Source of the DNA: Pegea sp. RAD2-039
Lineage: Eukaryota > Chordata > Thaliacea > Salpida > Salpidae
Assembly (NCBI GenBank): GCA_034620365.1
Contig: JAQGEQ010000003.1
Location: 186,001 to 250,000 of the forward strand
DNA length: 64,000 nucleotides
Direction: 5' to 3'
In this document: piece after piece, positions 38,102-52,300 of the stretch
Layout: the number at the start of each line of letters is the position of its first letter
How positions within the stretch are numbered: the first letter of the stretch is position 1
Made by a program: the position numbers and the translations under genes
The notes under the pieces: generated by a model
What the model saw: only the letters and a program-made list of their open reading frames with translations
What the model was told of the DNA's origin: nothing
Databases searched by the model: none

Positions 38102-39712
38102 AACACACATTCTCACAAATTAGATCTATTTGACGTGTAAACGAAAAAGCATATGACAATGAAGAATTGCACAGAATCATAGAGATTTAATTTTCATTTA
38201 AAAAATATTCTGAAAATTCATTACAAATGTACAAAAAAGCATTAGAAAAACTGAAAATTAATCTTTAAAATCTATTATTTATTATTTTTTCTATAATTAG
38301 AATAACTTCAAAAATTAAAAACGATTTAAAAAATTTTCTATTAGTTCAAATGGTACCAGGTATAAATTTCTATCAATCATTTACAGAAAGAATAACTTCC
38401 GACAGCTTACACTTCAAAAACTTCCTTTGAAGGTCTAACAATACCTTGAAAGAAAGTAAAAATTGATAGTCGAGTCATACTACTTAATAATAAAAACATT
38501 CAGATACAACAGTCAACTGACAAAGTTTTATTTCTGGACTTTTAGTACTTATAATTTTTTTCTTTAAATTATAAGATAATATTTTTGGTTAGTTTGTTGC
38601 ACTGCTACACATTTAAAGATAATTGATATTTATAAAAACAGTCTTTAAAATATGAGAGTGGAAATATTTATAATTTTTAGAATCAATAAAACATATTAAA
38701 GACATCTTAACAAAATTATTTTAAATTGATTTAGTTCTTTGATTATAAGCTTTTAGTGGAGGTTCGTTTCTCGTTAAAAAGACGGATTTCAAGAAAATTG
38801 TGCAAACAATTTTCACAAGATACTTGTTAAAAGCAAATTTTTTAATAATTTATAAAATCTTAATTACAAATAAACCATTTAATTTCATCAAATACAAAAT
38901 TTGTTATTAATGCAAGATTAGTTTTGTTAATTAAAAATGTTTTCTAGGTCAAGGTGATAAACTGTGTTTTTGTTCTTTAAGTTGAATTTCAATTAGCTTT
39001 TCCTGTAAAAAATGAAAGCGAATAAGTTTTTAAGATAAAAATATTTTATAACTTTTCTGAAAAATCAGAAGAATTTAACAAAATCTAAACACAATTTGAT
39101 AAATGTATTTTTGGATTAGAATTAAAAAATGTTGAAATATTTTTAATCCAAATTAGTAAGCTTGTTATATGCCAATTAATTAAAAATTTGTTGAAAATTG
39201 TCAGTAAATGTTGAAGTATAAATAAATAAAACTTTTTAATTGTAAATAAGACAAAATAAAATTCTGCGAAGTCAAACCTTGCCGCAGATTATATCGAGTT
39301 ATAAAAATATTAGTTTTAATTAAGGAATAATTTAGATATTTTATAAAAACTTCAAAATCTATCAATTTTCATCATTAAAAAATTTGCTAATTAAAATCTT
39401 GACTTATTTTTAGTTAAAAACATCATTTGTTGTTTGAAATATATCTTAATGAGATAATTTGTTGATTCACTTTAAAACTGAATTAGAATTATTTAAATCA
39501 AATTTCCTTCATCAGTTTTTTACCCACAATTCAATTTGCATAATTTTATTTAAAAAAAAAAATTGAAAATGTAACAAATGTTTCAATTTACTTATTTGAT
39601 AAGAAAAAGAAAACACAAAATTCGAGAAAGCTTCGTCAAAACGAAATTGCAAAAAAAAAAAGATTTAATGAAATGTAAAACGGAAAATTTGTAAAGCATA
39701 AATAAAGGAAAG
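38102..39712. other. non-coding region between the SINE-like element and SPT20
   Basis: AT-rich sequence holding the 3' flank of SPT20. No exon was supported on either strand and no further repeat was recognised. Confidence 0.55.
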
Positions 39713-42700
39713 TCATTCATAAGTTTGTTTCCGTCTTTTACTACGTTTACCAGCTGTGATGTTAGTTTGAGCAATTGTAGTTCGATTGTTGAGTTGCAGG
39801 CGTTGTGCAAGTGAAAGCTGCAAATGAAATTAGTTGAAATATCAGCAGATATCAGCAAATGAAATTCACATTTGTTTTATGAACTTGATGAGAAGTATTC
39901 GAGGTATCATCACTGACAGCTCGGACCAGAACTTGATGTGGTTGGTTTCCAGATAGTCGATACATATTTTGAACTTTCTAAAGTTTGATAAATTAAAAAA
40001 ATTAACAAAAGAAGTCTTGTTGAAGAGACTAACTCCTGTGTTTGTGTTGTTTACTCGAACTATTTGTAATTGCGGCTGGTGATTGGTTGATTGAATAACG
40101 TTTGAAAACACGTGACCATTTGAAAGTACATTTTGAGATGGTTGAAGAGAGATGGTAGTTTGTGGTTGTTGTAAATACGTGATGTGATTGGTTGCTGTTG
40201 TTGGTTGAGATTGTTGTGTGTAGACAACTTGTCGATCTAAAGAAGAAGAGATAAAAAGTGAAGATTAAAGAGAAGATACAAACCTGAGTTGGGAGCTAAT
40301 TGCATGAACATATGATTAGATTGACTGTCCACTGAAAGCTTTCTCTTTTTATTTCCATCTCTGTATTTCAATTAGTTAGCTTCAAACCATCCTCAAAAAA
40401 CATTCTACACTAACGTCAATAGACTGATAGTAGCTGGTGCTAGCTGCTGGTTGTTTGATGGTGTTGGTTTGGTAACTGGTAATCGAAGTTTGGATGTTGG
40501 TTGAGAAGTTGGCTGAAATTGAGGATTGGAAACTCGTCTTCGATGATTTAGGTTGATAGTTGAAGAAGAATGTGAGTTAAAAGTCTAAAGATTTAAAAAC
40601 ATCTTAAATCATCCTAAGATTACATCTGTATCTAACCACTGTTTGACTCCGTAGATCCTGATCTTCAGAGCAATTAATTTGAGGAATATTGTTGATTGAA
40701 TTATTAGTATTAATTGGATGAATTACAGAACCTGTAAAATGGGATTTAAAATACTGAAATCTGATTGGTTGATTTGAGATGACCAGTCGCGCCATCCACA
40801 GAAGAGCACCGTGAAATGATTGCAGGCTGATCTTCACTGTTTAAAGAGCTACTCCTTTGTAATCCAGCGCGTGAAGTCATCTTAGATAAAAGATGTTTTA
40901 ATATAAATCAGTTTTTCGATTATTTAATGATTGCATTTTTTACATCAAAATATCAAAAGTTTGACGGCAAAAAAAACACCAAAAAACATCTGAGAATTCA
41001 GTAAATAGTTTCACCCACGAAAAATTCTAATTTCAAATCTAATTAGCTGAGAGTTAGGGCTGCTGGTTTCAAGAAATTTCACCTCAAAGATATCTCGAAT
41101 ATTAATGTTTGGTTTCAGAAGATATTGAATGTTCTTGAGGTTGTTCAATTTTCTTCTATTTACCATTTCAACTGGTTTCTTGTCGCAGGAAAATAAAGTT
41201 TAAAAAGCGAATAGACAATAACCGATTAAACTATTTCAAGAAAGTCGACTGGATAGAAAAAATGAAATAAACTAACTTCATCTGCAACTGACTGGTATGC
41301 TGCTTCAATTAAACTGATTTGGTTTCCATTGCTTGTGGTGATAGCATCACTGAGACTAGAAGAACCAACACGTCTTTGAACTCTCTGCTTATTTAACCGA
41401 AAAGCTTGCTGCTTCTTCAACAGCTGTTGTTTTTGTTGTTGCATTTTTAAGGCCATGCTGGAAATTTAAATAAATGTTTGAAGAAAATAATGATGATGCG
41501 AGATTTACTTGTGAGAAGCTGTCTGGTGGTTGGAAGCACTTGAAGCTGCTGCTGCCACCGCTGCGGCTGCTGCTGCGTTTGCTTTCTGGCGTTGAACAGT
41601 TACAGATGGATTTTGACGAAGTACTGATGACTGAGTTGAAAGTTAACAAGACGTTTGTACGAGAGGAAACAAGCAGATACCAGTTGAAACTTTTGATGTG
41701 GAAGCAGCTTTAAAGCATCCCAATATTTGTAATCAATATCATTGACGGATCCAATTTTAAAGGCAGTTGTGTCCTGTTCAATCTGCCAAGGTTGTTGTTG
41801 TAGAGGAACCTCAGTTTTCGAAGGAGCAACACCAGGAGCACGACTCTAAAATGATCTTAAGATGAAGATGATGAAATAAGATGAAGATGAACTTACTGTT
41901 GAAATTGTAACCGTTCTTCTACCATCCTCTGAAAACAACTCTTGAAATTGAAGCAGATAATTAGTTGCCATTTTCTTCGAACCCAGCAAGAAGCTTCGCG
42001 AAAAAAAAGCGTCAAGATGACGTCATCAAATGAAAGTGACGTCATACATGCAACTATGACTAATCTGAACGAGACTTTCAGATTGGAAGAATTTATTGGA
42101 CCGTAACCTCCCATAATACTCCATCGTTGAAGGTCGTTGATAGATGGTGATCTGGGAGTAAGTGTCTTTGCTTGATGACTCACACCTGAAGAGGACATGT
42201 TGGACTTGAATCTGTAGAAGAAGATGTTGATGATAAAGAGAAGAAATTGAGTGAAGTTACCAAATCGATGCTGTTGAGTTGTTCGGGGCGCTGGGGCACC
42301 GCTTTTGCTAATTTCATCACATCCAGGGGTACGGAGGGAAAGTTAAGAGGTAAGGGAGTCTTCCTCCATAAATCCATTTTCTGATAAAGATATGATGAAG
42401 AGGGTGATGAGGAAGTGATGAGGAGTTACATTAGAAGTGAGTTTCAGATCAGCACAGGTTTGTTTGGACCTATTTGCAAGGAGATCGGCGAACACAAATA
42501 TCTTCGGGATCCGGGGTCTGTAGGACTTCAAATGATTTGTTCGGAGTCGAAATTGAGGTCCGTTTCGTTTGATGTGTCTAGAAGATGTGATGAAGACACA
42601 GAAGAGATGAGTAATGATCACCTGCGCACTGAAGTATTGAAGAACGGATTTCTACGTCTTTCTAATTCATTTTTGATGACAGCAACAACAGGCGAAGGAT

Positions 42701-45700
42701 CAAGACACAAAGGTTCGGATGTTGCCATGATCAGACCACTAGCAAATGTGTCACTGAAGAAAGATGTTGAAGATTGGAAAGATCAGCAGAAGATTTGATC
42801 TCTTACCAGTCTTCTTCGTCCCAGTTATTAGTTCGGATATTTTCTTTCGTGATTGAATCGATATCATTGAGCAAAGTCTGAAATTCAATTAAAGTGAATT
42901 GGAATTTAAATATTGAAGAGCTACTTGTGCATCAAAGTACTTGAAGTTTAATGAATAAAAACTGAAATTTATGAAAGAGTTGTTTTCAGTGGACGCTGAA
43001 AACGTTTTTGTGATGATAAGTTAGTAGAAGTTAGTTGTTAGTGACTTTTAGTTGAAAGGTTTAGTTGATTTTGAATGATGGTAATAATTTAAAATATTTT
43101 AAACTTCAGAAATTTGAAAATTAATTAAAATAAAAATGAAATTCGAAATCTTGTTTTTTGTTCTGCATCTATTTATGTTATCACAAGGATTAGATCTGTG
43201 TCCCTTATCTTGCTCATGTGATCTTTCATTTGTTCAATGTAGTGATGAGAATCTAACTGAGATTCCATCACCTTTACCCCCATCAACCATACAACTTTCG
43301 TTACCTAGCAACCAGTTGACACGTTTGACGAAATTGGCTTTTGACAAAACTGGAATCACAAAAAATCTAGAAGTTTTAAATTTGATGGATAATCAAATCT
43401 CTAAGATTGAATCCAGTGTCTTTGAAGACATGATTTCTTTGAAAGAGTTGTATTTATTAAACAATACAATCAACAAACTTTCCATGAAAACGTTTGAAGG
43501 ACTTCAACACCTTCAAATTCTTGATTTAAGTAGGAACAAGTTGAAGGTAATTGAAAACAAGATATTTCATCAACTTGTTGATCTCGTGAAGCTACATCTT
43601 TGGGGAAATGATCTTGAAAAATTAGAAGAGATGGCGTTTGATGGATTGATCAATTTAGAGACTTTAACTTTAGGTAAATAAGAAATTTTTGTTATTCAAT
43701 TTTCTAATTATTTTTGTGGTAGGTGACAACAAATTCAAGCGGATACCTTCTGGATCGCTTACTAATTTACATAATCTACAAAATCTCGAGCTTCTAAATC
43801 TTCCTATTGAAGAAATTCAGAAAGATGCTTTTAAAGAATTAAAAAAGTTGAAAAAACTTCATATCAGTAACTGGCAATCACTTCAAAACATCAGTTAGTT
43901 AATTGATCTTCAAATGATCTTTATGTCCCTGAATCTTCTACAGATCAAGATGCTTTTGTGGGATTATCTAATCTCACCTACCTTTCACTGATATCATGTT
44001 CGTTAAATGAGCTCTCAGAAGCTGTTCTATCACCACTGAAATCATTAAAACAATTAAATCTTGCTCAAAATCCAAACCTAAGGTAAATATGTTTGCAATA
44101 TTCAAATCAGTTGATTGACAGATGTGAACAGACTCAAAAGTGCTAACTTCCGGCATCTAAAGAGCTTAGAAGAGCTGTATCTATCGCATACAGGTCTTCA
44201 TTCATTTCAAGAAAGCCCTTTCTCCTTTATGACGTCACTTCAAACTCTCGATTTATCGAATAATCGAATAGATGCTTTACCAAGTCACTTGTTCTTTCAA
44301 GTGAGTATTTAGGAGAAAATATTTGCGTAGTGATGATTGATTTACAGTTGGACAACTTGATTAGTTTGAATATTTCGAACAATAACTTGAAAACAGTTCC
44401 ACATGATACACTAGAACCTCTACAACACCTACATACGATTGACGTCACCAGTAATCCTATCATCTGTGATTGCAACTTGAAATGGCTTCGCAGGAAGCAG
44501 GTACAAACTGATCTCATTTACATCAAATGATTATAATTTTGTAGGAGACTAAAATCCGGGAGCACTTCGGACTTAAAGGAGCTTGTCGGAATCCAGACTC
44601 TTATAATAATACTTTAATCGTTGCGATCCCATTAAAAAGATTTTCTTGTGATGCTCCAAGATTCAACAAGAAAAGCGAAGACATATTGACTGAGTTGAAT
44701 AAGAGGATAGTGATTGACTGTGTCCCGGATGAAGGGAACCCACAACCAGAGATTGATTGGGACATTAATTTTAGCAGTGAAGACAATCAGGTGGTTGGCG
44801 GATTCGAAAAATCAAATTACAAATTCGATTCTTTTAGAACAAACACAAATTATCTAATGGAAGCTTACTGATAGATGAGGTTGAAGTAGAAGATCTGAAA
44901 GTATATCAATGTATAGCAAGAAATGAACATGGCATCATTAAACATACGATCAAATTAATAGATCATATAGAACCAAGTTCAGTTTTCTACTTTCAAGTAT
45001 CCTTTGATTGTTAAAAGTGATTTTATTTGTAGATAATGAACACAAGTCAACCATCAAAACTACATCTGCTCTTGTAGTTCTAATAATCACAGTTATCGGT
45101 TTGTCAACTATATTTGGTTTAGTTTGCTACAAGAGAAAGAGCTATTCGTCAATCAGAAGAAATCTTACTTCTGATAACAAGCAAACTTATTCACATTTCT
45201 AATTTTTGTTAGTTTTCGATAAAAACAATTATTTGTTGTTTTCAGCTGAAGTTAATAAATATTTGAATAATTTTCACATTTTGTGTTTAGTGGTTTAAAT
45301 AAAAAAATGAAAGCTTTTAGAAGATTTAAATTTCATAGAAGATTCAGGTTTCGTAAATATATTGAAGCTTATTGTAAAAACTATAAAATAATCAACAATT
45401 TTTACAATTACAAGATTGACAAAAACTGCTCAACAAACAGTCACTAGATGTCACCAAAGAGTTAATATTCTAATCATACAAAATTTTCTTAAAAATAATG
45501 AGAAAAATCACAAACTTGTTGAGATGGTCTTAGCAAGACATAATGCGTCAAATAAGAGCCGGGATCTGCTGACATTCGGTAATCTCGCAACTCAGCAACA
45601 ACACAACCATCATACATCAAACTTTCTTTGACATTTCGTAAACTGTCCAATAACATATGTGGAATCTAAATCAGAGAAAATAAATGAGAATATTAGATGA

Positions 45701-46746
45701 GAAGAAGTCCACTTGTTCTTTGTCGATATAATCCAAAATATCATATTCATCATAAGTGAATCTCTTGGACTCTTCAGTGTGTCCGTTGATGAAGAGCATT
45801 AAAGAGTAACCGTCGTGAAGTGGAAAAAGATTAACAATTAATCGATTCATCTTCTTGTGACTCATACAAACTGTTCTGAGGTTATTTGGGGCTATTTTTC
45901 GTCGCTATTAAAACATAAAAAGAATTGAAATTAAACTGTGGTGTGTCTTCTAACTTTACCTTGGTGAAAAAGGAGTTTTTTTCTGCTTTACCAGTTGATT
46001 CTGAGTATGCTTGACTAATAAGATGATGCAGAGATTTAAATCCTGGTAAAATTTGTTTACTACATGTAGATTTTTTCGATTTGAGCAAATTCTGTTCCAC
46101 AGATGTTATGATAGACTATAAATATACAGCGTGATAATTTCAATAGTATCTGAGGAAACTAATTAATTAAAAGCACTAAAATGTAAACTTTACATTCCTT
46201 ATTAATAAATTTCAACTGCTGAGAAATTCTACTTTAATATAATCATAAAAGTAATCAAAATAAAATTTTCTCACAAAAGATAATTAATTTGAACAATTTA
46301 AAAATTTTGAAAGGTTTTTATATTGTTATAATGACTTAAATAAATATTAACAAAAACTTATTTATAATAACAAGAACTTAAGACAAAAATTTTGTAATGA
46401 GTATTAAACCAAATAAAACTATATTCTTGTTTTTAAAACAGATTTATTTGTCATTAAATTATAAAACTAGAAAAAAAATGGTAAAAATCATTAAAAAATT
46501 AGAGATTTAAATTAAACAATTTGAGATAATATTTATTCATAAAATTAAGCAATATAAATCATTTTGCTTAAATATTGATAAATTATTATCCATTATTTTT
46601 AGGATGTAACTAAAAACTAAACTAATTTAAATGAAAGTAATCTAAAGTTTAAATGAAAATAAACAAATATAATTGCAATTGAATGAAATACTGACCTCAG
46701 CTTTGTCAATTATGTGATGTGACATCTTGTTGACCACAGTTGTCAT
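39713..46746 (-). CDS. SUPT20H: SPT20 homologue, SAGA complex subunit
   Basis: Twenty-one exons: 46696-46746, 45960-46115, 45713-45904, 45516-45665, 42807-42877, 42622-42753, 42430-42577, 42261-42380, 42108-42211, 41897-41993, 41681-41845, 41509-41630, 41277-41457, 41083-41178, 40784-40880, 40637-40731, 40415-40584, 40284-40360, 40034-40236, 39870-39977 and 39713-39817 (2640 nt, 879 aa; human 779). The SPT20 domain is clear: NLFPLHDGYSLML (94-106), CVVAELRDYR, SEPLCLDPSP (219-227), KMDLWRKTPLPL (301-312) and GSKKMATNYLLQFQEL (from 379). Then follow low-complexity regions: Ala-rich (481-491), Gln/Lys-rich (504-535), a long Gln/Asn/Thr-rich tail and a basic end, KRSKRRK. SPT20 holds the SAGA coactivator together in the nucleus. 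Intron 4 (42878-45515) hosts a complete opposite-strand gene. The exon 9/10 junction (42108/41993) is the least certain. Confidence 0.93.
43136..45202 (+). CDS. LRR-Ig single-pass membrane receptor nested in an SPT20 intron
   Basis: Eight exons: 43136-43673, 43723-43893, 43944-44082, 44132-44300, 44348-44500, 44545-44790, 44838-44976 and 45033-45202 (1725 nt, 574 aa). Order: signal peptide (1-18); LRR N-cap with C22, C26, C28 and C35; about a dozen leucine-rich repeats to about 375; LRR C-cap with C379, C381, C404 and C425; one Ig domain (C449, W462, C497 with the SNGSLLI and VYQCIARNEHG patterns); a transmembrane helix (about 529-550); and a 24-residue tail starting YKRK. This is the layout of LRRN/LINGO/Kekkon-type neuronal adhesion or growth-factor-modulating proteins; the exact subfamily is not decided. 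An apparent stop at 44869 disappears when the 47-nt intron 44791-44837 is removed. The whole gene lies inside SPT20 intron 4, antisense to it. AATAAA is at 45254-45259. Confidence 0.92.
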
Positions 46747-49354
46747 AAAGAATCAAAATTATATAACATAAATAGTAAGTATTATTTTCTATGATCATAA
46801 AACAAATTATTAAAAAATTAATCAAACAGATAAACTTATATCTTTAAAGAACTATTTTTAAGAGTTTCTTTTTCATTAAAAACACATAGTTGAGATAAAA
46901 TAATTAAAAAATCTAACAAAAATTCATATAAAGTTGAAGTTATAATATAAACAAATTTATAAAATAAACAAGCATAATCACTTTAAATTATATATTGTTG
47001 ATTTTTAACAAACATAAGAAACTAAACACTAGTAATGCAAGATAAACAACTGTAGATGGAAAAATACTTTTTAAAATTGCTTCTAATGATTTAGAAATTA
47101 TATAATCTCTATAATTGCCAAGCATTATTCCTTAAAAATTATAAAACACAAACTTCAAAAATTAAGTTATATAACCCAATGTTAAAACTGATAGATAAAA
47201 AGCAAAAGTTTTCTAAACTAGAAAAAAAGTAAAATTCAATTAAGCTAATTTTAGATTTTTTAAATTTCATAATTATTACTTTTATAAATTATGCTACTAT
47301 AAAACTTTACAAAAGCATATTTTCAAATATTTTGAGTAAAAACACTGAGAAATCTAAAGAGAAAAAGATTTTGTTGAGATTAATCATATTTTATAGATGT
47401 TCAAACCAAGTTAAATTCACAATAAAACATAAATATAAACTAATAAACAAAACACAAAGTGAGTTAACCAACAAACTAAGTAACATTAACTAGTGTAAAA
47501 TTATGCAGCAAAAAACAAACTATATCAAAAATTATTCATTAAAGTAGGTTGTATTAGATTTATTTAAATACAAAAATAAACAATTTGACTCAAACTTATT
47601 ATTAAAATTATTATTTTTAATTAAAAATAGCTAAACTTTAAATTTAAAACAATAGTAACAAAGATAAATTTCTAAAATTGGATTGTAGTTTATAACCAAA
47701 ATGAAATAATAACAAAAACAAGATTACATCTGTAGATAAAAAGACTTATTTTCTAAGAAAAAACTTGTATTAAAAGATAAATAAATTTGATAAACCTAAT
47801 GTTTTCATTCTATTTTCTACGAAACAAAACAAACTCAGAGCTAAAATTTTGATCCAATTAAGAAAATCGCAAACATAACTTGTTTTTATGTAGTAGCTAT
47901 ATGCAGTGGCATAGAATTTAGTTTTAAAAGCATTTGTTATTAAAATTTGATATTCAGCATTCACTCAAACCTGATTTTACTAACAATAAAAAAAATTGTA
48001 AAGAATGATATTAATTAAATAATAACTTGGTGGCTTTATTATCTACTATTTAAATAATTTTTATTGAAACTCTACAAATAAGTTAATTTTCATACTTAAG
48101 AAAAAACTACTTTACAATATTTAGATGTTTGTAAGATTTGATGCTACAAATAAGTAAATAGCTAGAAATAAAATAAAACGACAGCTGATTTTTAAAAAAG
48201 CTTTAAAAACCTCTCTTATTAGTATTTTGAAGACATTTTCAATAGACTTTTCAAATTGTATGAGACAAAGACTAAAGAATACTAAATTTGTCTTACATTG
48301 TAATTTGAGCTTGAGTTAAAAAATATTTTTTAAACCTGCATCTCTATGACATCCAAATTAGCTTAATGATGAATATTTGAATTCTTTTTTGGTAACTTAT
48401 TTCATTATGTACCTTTGTAATTTTATAAGTTACCTTAAATCTAAGCAAGTAGACGACTGTATAACCACTAAATATATTTATTAATGTAGCCAAATCTATG
48501 AAAAATATTTCTTGTAATTTGTACAACTCTAATTAATAGTTACAAAATGATTTTAGTTTAAAAAAATATCAACTAATTTTTTAAGAATTTAGACATTACT
48601 ATTTTAATAATTCTAAGGCAACTATTTTTATTCTTGTAATGAATAGATGTAAAAACGTACAATGTTTCAATACTTTACCAGAATAGAAAATATTGTTGTG
48701 AATATTGTTGAAATAACTGTTTTTGAACATAAGACATATAAATTAGTTAGATTTAAATTGAATTAAATTTACTTTTTTACAATTATTTGAACATATTTCA
48801 AACAGCTCGTCTTGACTCTACTATAGTCAAAGGTCTTTTTATACCTCATAAGAATACATTAAAGTAACTTACAACTTTTTTATATATCTTCTATTTTGCC
48901 ATATAAATACTTTGTCTGATGAAAATTAATTTTATTTGTAAAAAAAAGTTAAGTTTACTTTACCTTCATGGCTTGAAAATTAAATTTTTTTGGTTGAATA
49001 AATCAAACTTTCAACTTTTCCGAGTCGATTTATTTGCTTTAGAATATAAACTATAATATAGATTTTCAATAACAATACTTTTTTAGTGCTGTAAAAAGAT
49101 GAAAAGCAGTTGACAAAATAGAATGTTTATTATTCACTTTTTTCAAAGTATCATTTTATCGAAGTCTTTTATAAACAAACAAGTTGTGTCAGCGTTGAAT
49201 TAAATTTTTTTCTTTATTTAGCATTAGAACAAATACAAAGGCTTCAGTTGTCATTTGTTTGTCTTTGGTGCAGACATTTTGTTGATCATTAACCACTTTA
49301 ATACATATTTTTACAATTCACATTTATTCTCTTATTTTAAGTTTTGCTTGTATC
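46747..49354. other. divergent promoter region between SPT20 and the TIR receptor
   Basis: No exons were found. About 46200-48000 is markedly A-rich on the plus strand, the same bias seen in transcribed minus-strand introns, so part of it might be a 5' untranslated intron of SPT20; this is inference. The last few hundred bases form the upstream region of the TIR receptor gene. Confidence 0.45.
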
Positions 49355-52300
49355 ATGGTTACTTTCAATTTCTTGTCAGCCTTTCTAATTGTTTTCAGTT
49401 GCTTTTGTATTATTCATACAGTATATTCAGGTAAGTAAAAACTCTTTTAATTCAAAACAGTTCTGTACTTACCTTAATTAACTTTTTTTTATTTTAAACA
49501 TTATTTTGTATTTATTGTACACTAAACAAGTATGAGATAAGTATTGTCAGTAGAAAGCTTCTGTGGCTAGCTATTTGAAAACAAAATTATTATGACAACC
49601 TTCATTTTTTGTGAAGTTTGTTAGCTTCATGATAAAAGTTACATAAGACACAAATGTATCTTAGATTATCTGTTTATCAAAAATCAATTTTTGTTAACTT
49701 TTTAAATTTAATTTTTTGGTTTCACAAGAAATTTAGAATTATAAAATGAACAGAAATATCCACCAGACTTTAATATAAAGAGTTTATTAGTTTGCTGTTG
49801 ATGTAATCCACTTTTCTATTGGTTCTTATTTATCAGAATATTTTCAGAAGAAATTTTAAATTTAATTTAAAAAAAGTTTAAATTTTCAGAAAATGAAAAC
49901 TATATATCAATATGTGGATTTGATCATATTAATGTTACATCTTATTTAAAAAGAGGGAACTTATCGTGCCCTTGTACAACAGATGTAAGCAATTCACTTC
50001 AACTTTTATAGAGTTTCTATTTTTAAGAAATTTTATCAATTTTGTAATCGTAACTATTTTTGAATTTAGAACCAAATACAATGGTTTTATGGAAACTTAA
50101 CTTGTGATGAAATAATGGTAGGAGATGTTTTATATGAGGGAAAAATACCGAAAGAAGTTGATACAGTTTACTGTAAGACATCTGAGCCTTGTGTAGCTCA
50201 AATACAAGTCCTAGGTTTGAGTTTTTATTTATTTCATTTTCTAGTTACTCAGAACCAAATAGTATTTTGATGAAAGACTAAAGTATTTAAAGAACTCTAA
50301 ATGCTTTTCGATTTTAGTATTATTTATTTTTGTAATATTATTAAAGAAAATAAGTTAAATACAAAATTTGAGTATTTGAAACTAGACCAACAACTTTATT
50401 GAATGACTTAAACCAACCAGCTATTTAAGATACAAATAATTAATATTATACATTCCTAGATACGAAGCCACATTATATAAAAGAGTTAACATTTGTCTTT
50501 CTAAATAAGATTACGCAATTCATATTGAGAATGAGTCTGCAATCTCAGGAGTTGGAAAGTTTTTCCTGGTTGTTGCAATTGCTTCTATTCTTGTTGGAGT
50601 TTTTTGTGTAGTGAAAACTTACAGATTCGACATTCATTTGTATATTAGAGATAAATGCAACGGTAGCGCTAATAGTGGTAAGTATTTTTATATTTCAATA
50701 AATTCGAATGCGTAAAAACTAATCACAAACAAAATCTCACATCACAATTACCTCCAAATCGAGCCCAAGTCATATTTTTTGACCAACATTATTAGTTCTT
50801 CAACTTACATTTGTGCCAATGAAAATCTGCCCAAATAAAAATCAAAGTTTAAAACAAATAGTGATTTTTCTTGATCTAGAATATGCTCCTTTATTGGAAA
50901 GAACTGTAAACAAGCAGAAAAAGTATGAAAATTACTATGGTATGAAGAATTTGGGCAATTCAAATCAAATCAAAGTTAATAATTAATAAACAAACAAAAC
51001 CTATAAAAGTGCTGAATGATTTTCATTCAGTTTTTTGAACTTGATCGTTTTTATTGTAATCTAATGCCAAAAACTAAATAATTTTCCTTAAAATCATATT
51101 ATTAACTATTCGGTTACTAAATAATTGAAATATTTTCACAGAGAAGCTTCATGACGCTTATATCTCTATTGCGTCTGGTGACACTGAGCTAAAATATGTT
51201 GAAAGAACTTTTAGTAAAATTCTAGAAGTCAATTATAATTACAAATTCTTTATTGACAACACAAATATTTTGGAGCAACTAGGTAAGAATTTCATATTCT
51301 TTAAACGTTGAAAAACTGTCGATTGTTAACTTCAAACAATTTTTGTTGTTTTGCTGCCTTTGTAGTTGATTTTTGAGTATTTCAATTTTCAAAATTCTTT
51401 TACCAACTTAGTCTGTTGTAATTTCATTTTAGATACTTTATCGTCAAATCATTTCTACATTTGTTTATCTTTTTAGTAAAAAAAAACTGATAACTTGTTT
51501 CATTTAGTTGCATTTCTATTAAGCTACAAGTACTATTCTTTTAACGTTATTTACAATTTATGCATCGAATGATTTACTTTTTCAGCTATTTTATCTCCAT
51601 TGTTTTTACTCAGTATCTAGTATAAGTAATTTGTTTGTTTTTGAATAAAATCAAATATTTGATTTTAATAGAATTTTTGTATAACAAGTTTTAATGTTTA
51701 CAGAATATTCCAAGAACTTAAAAGAAGTTATTCCTTATTGTAATCGACTAATTGTAGTTCTAACACCGACTTATATGAATAATGATTGGTGTATGTATTG
51801 TTTTTCAGAAGGTTTGTTTTATTAGAGTTTTATTTTAGATAGAGTTCAGTTTTTCAGAATATAAAATCTTTCACTTAAAAAATATCAATTATCATCTGGT
51901 TAGAAACTTTGTGTCATACCATAAAGAAGTTGTTTTTCAGGGTTTCGAAAATTAGTTGCTCTTAATATTCCAATCTTAGCGATTGTGAGTGATCACGTAA
52001 TTGCAGATGAGATCAGAGAAACTGGTAAATTGCTGAAGCCATTAAAAACAGTAAGACTTAAACAAATTAATTATTAACTTATATATGTTTCAACTTTGTC
52101 AATTGAAAACTGAAATTAGAAATTATTTTATTAGTTATTTTTTTAAGTTTATTATCTATAAAATCATTATAATTATTTATCATATTTTAACTTTCGTTAA
52201 AAGCAACAAGACTTTGTTTTATAAAATGAAATATTGGAATTAGTTCAAACCATTTTTTTCTTTGAATCTTCAAGATGATGATTCCTTTCGTTCAATCAGA

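Noticed and set aside
41389..41713. Ser-rich and Leu-rich ORFs on both strands
   Set aside because: Shadows of the Ala/Gln-rich SPT20 exons (GCA/CAG-type codons read in other frames).
42415..42798. Plus-strand 127-codon ORF
   Set aside because: It lies antisense to SPT20 exons 6-8, whose minus-strand translation matches SPT20 in frame; the plus-strand reading is a shadow.
44860..44871. Apparent frameshift and stop in the LRR-Ig gene, suggesting a pseudogene
   Set aside because: A 47-nt GT-AG intron (44791-44837) explains it and restores a canonical Ig domain.
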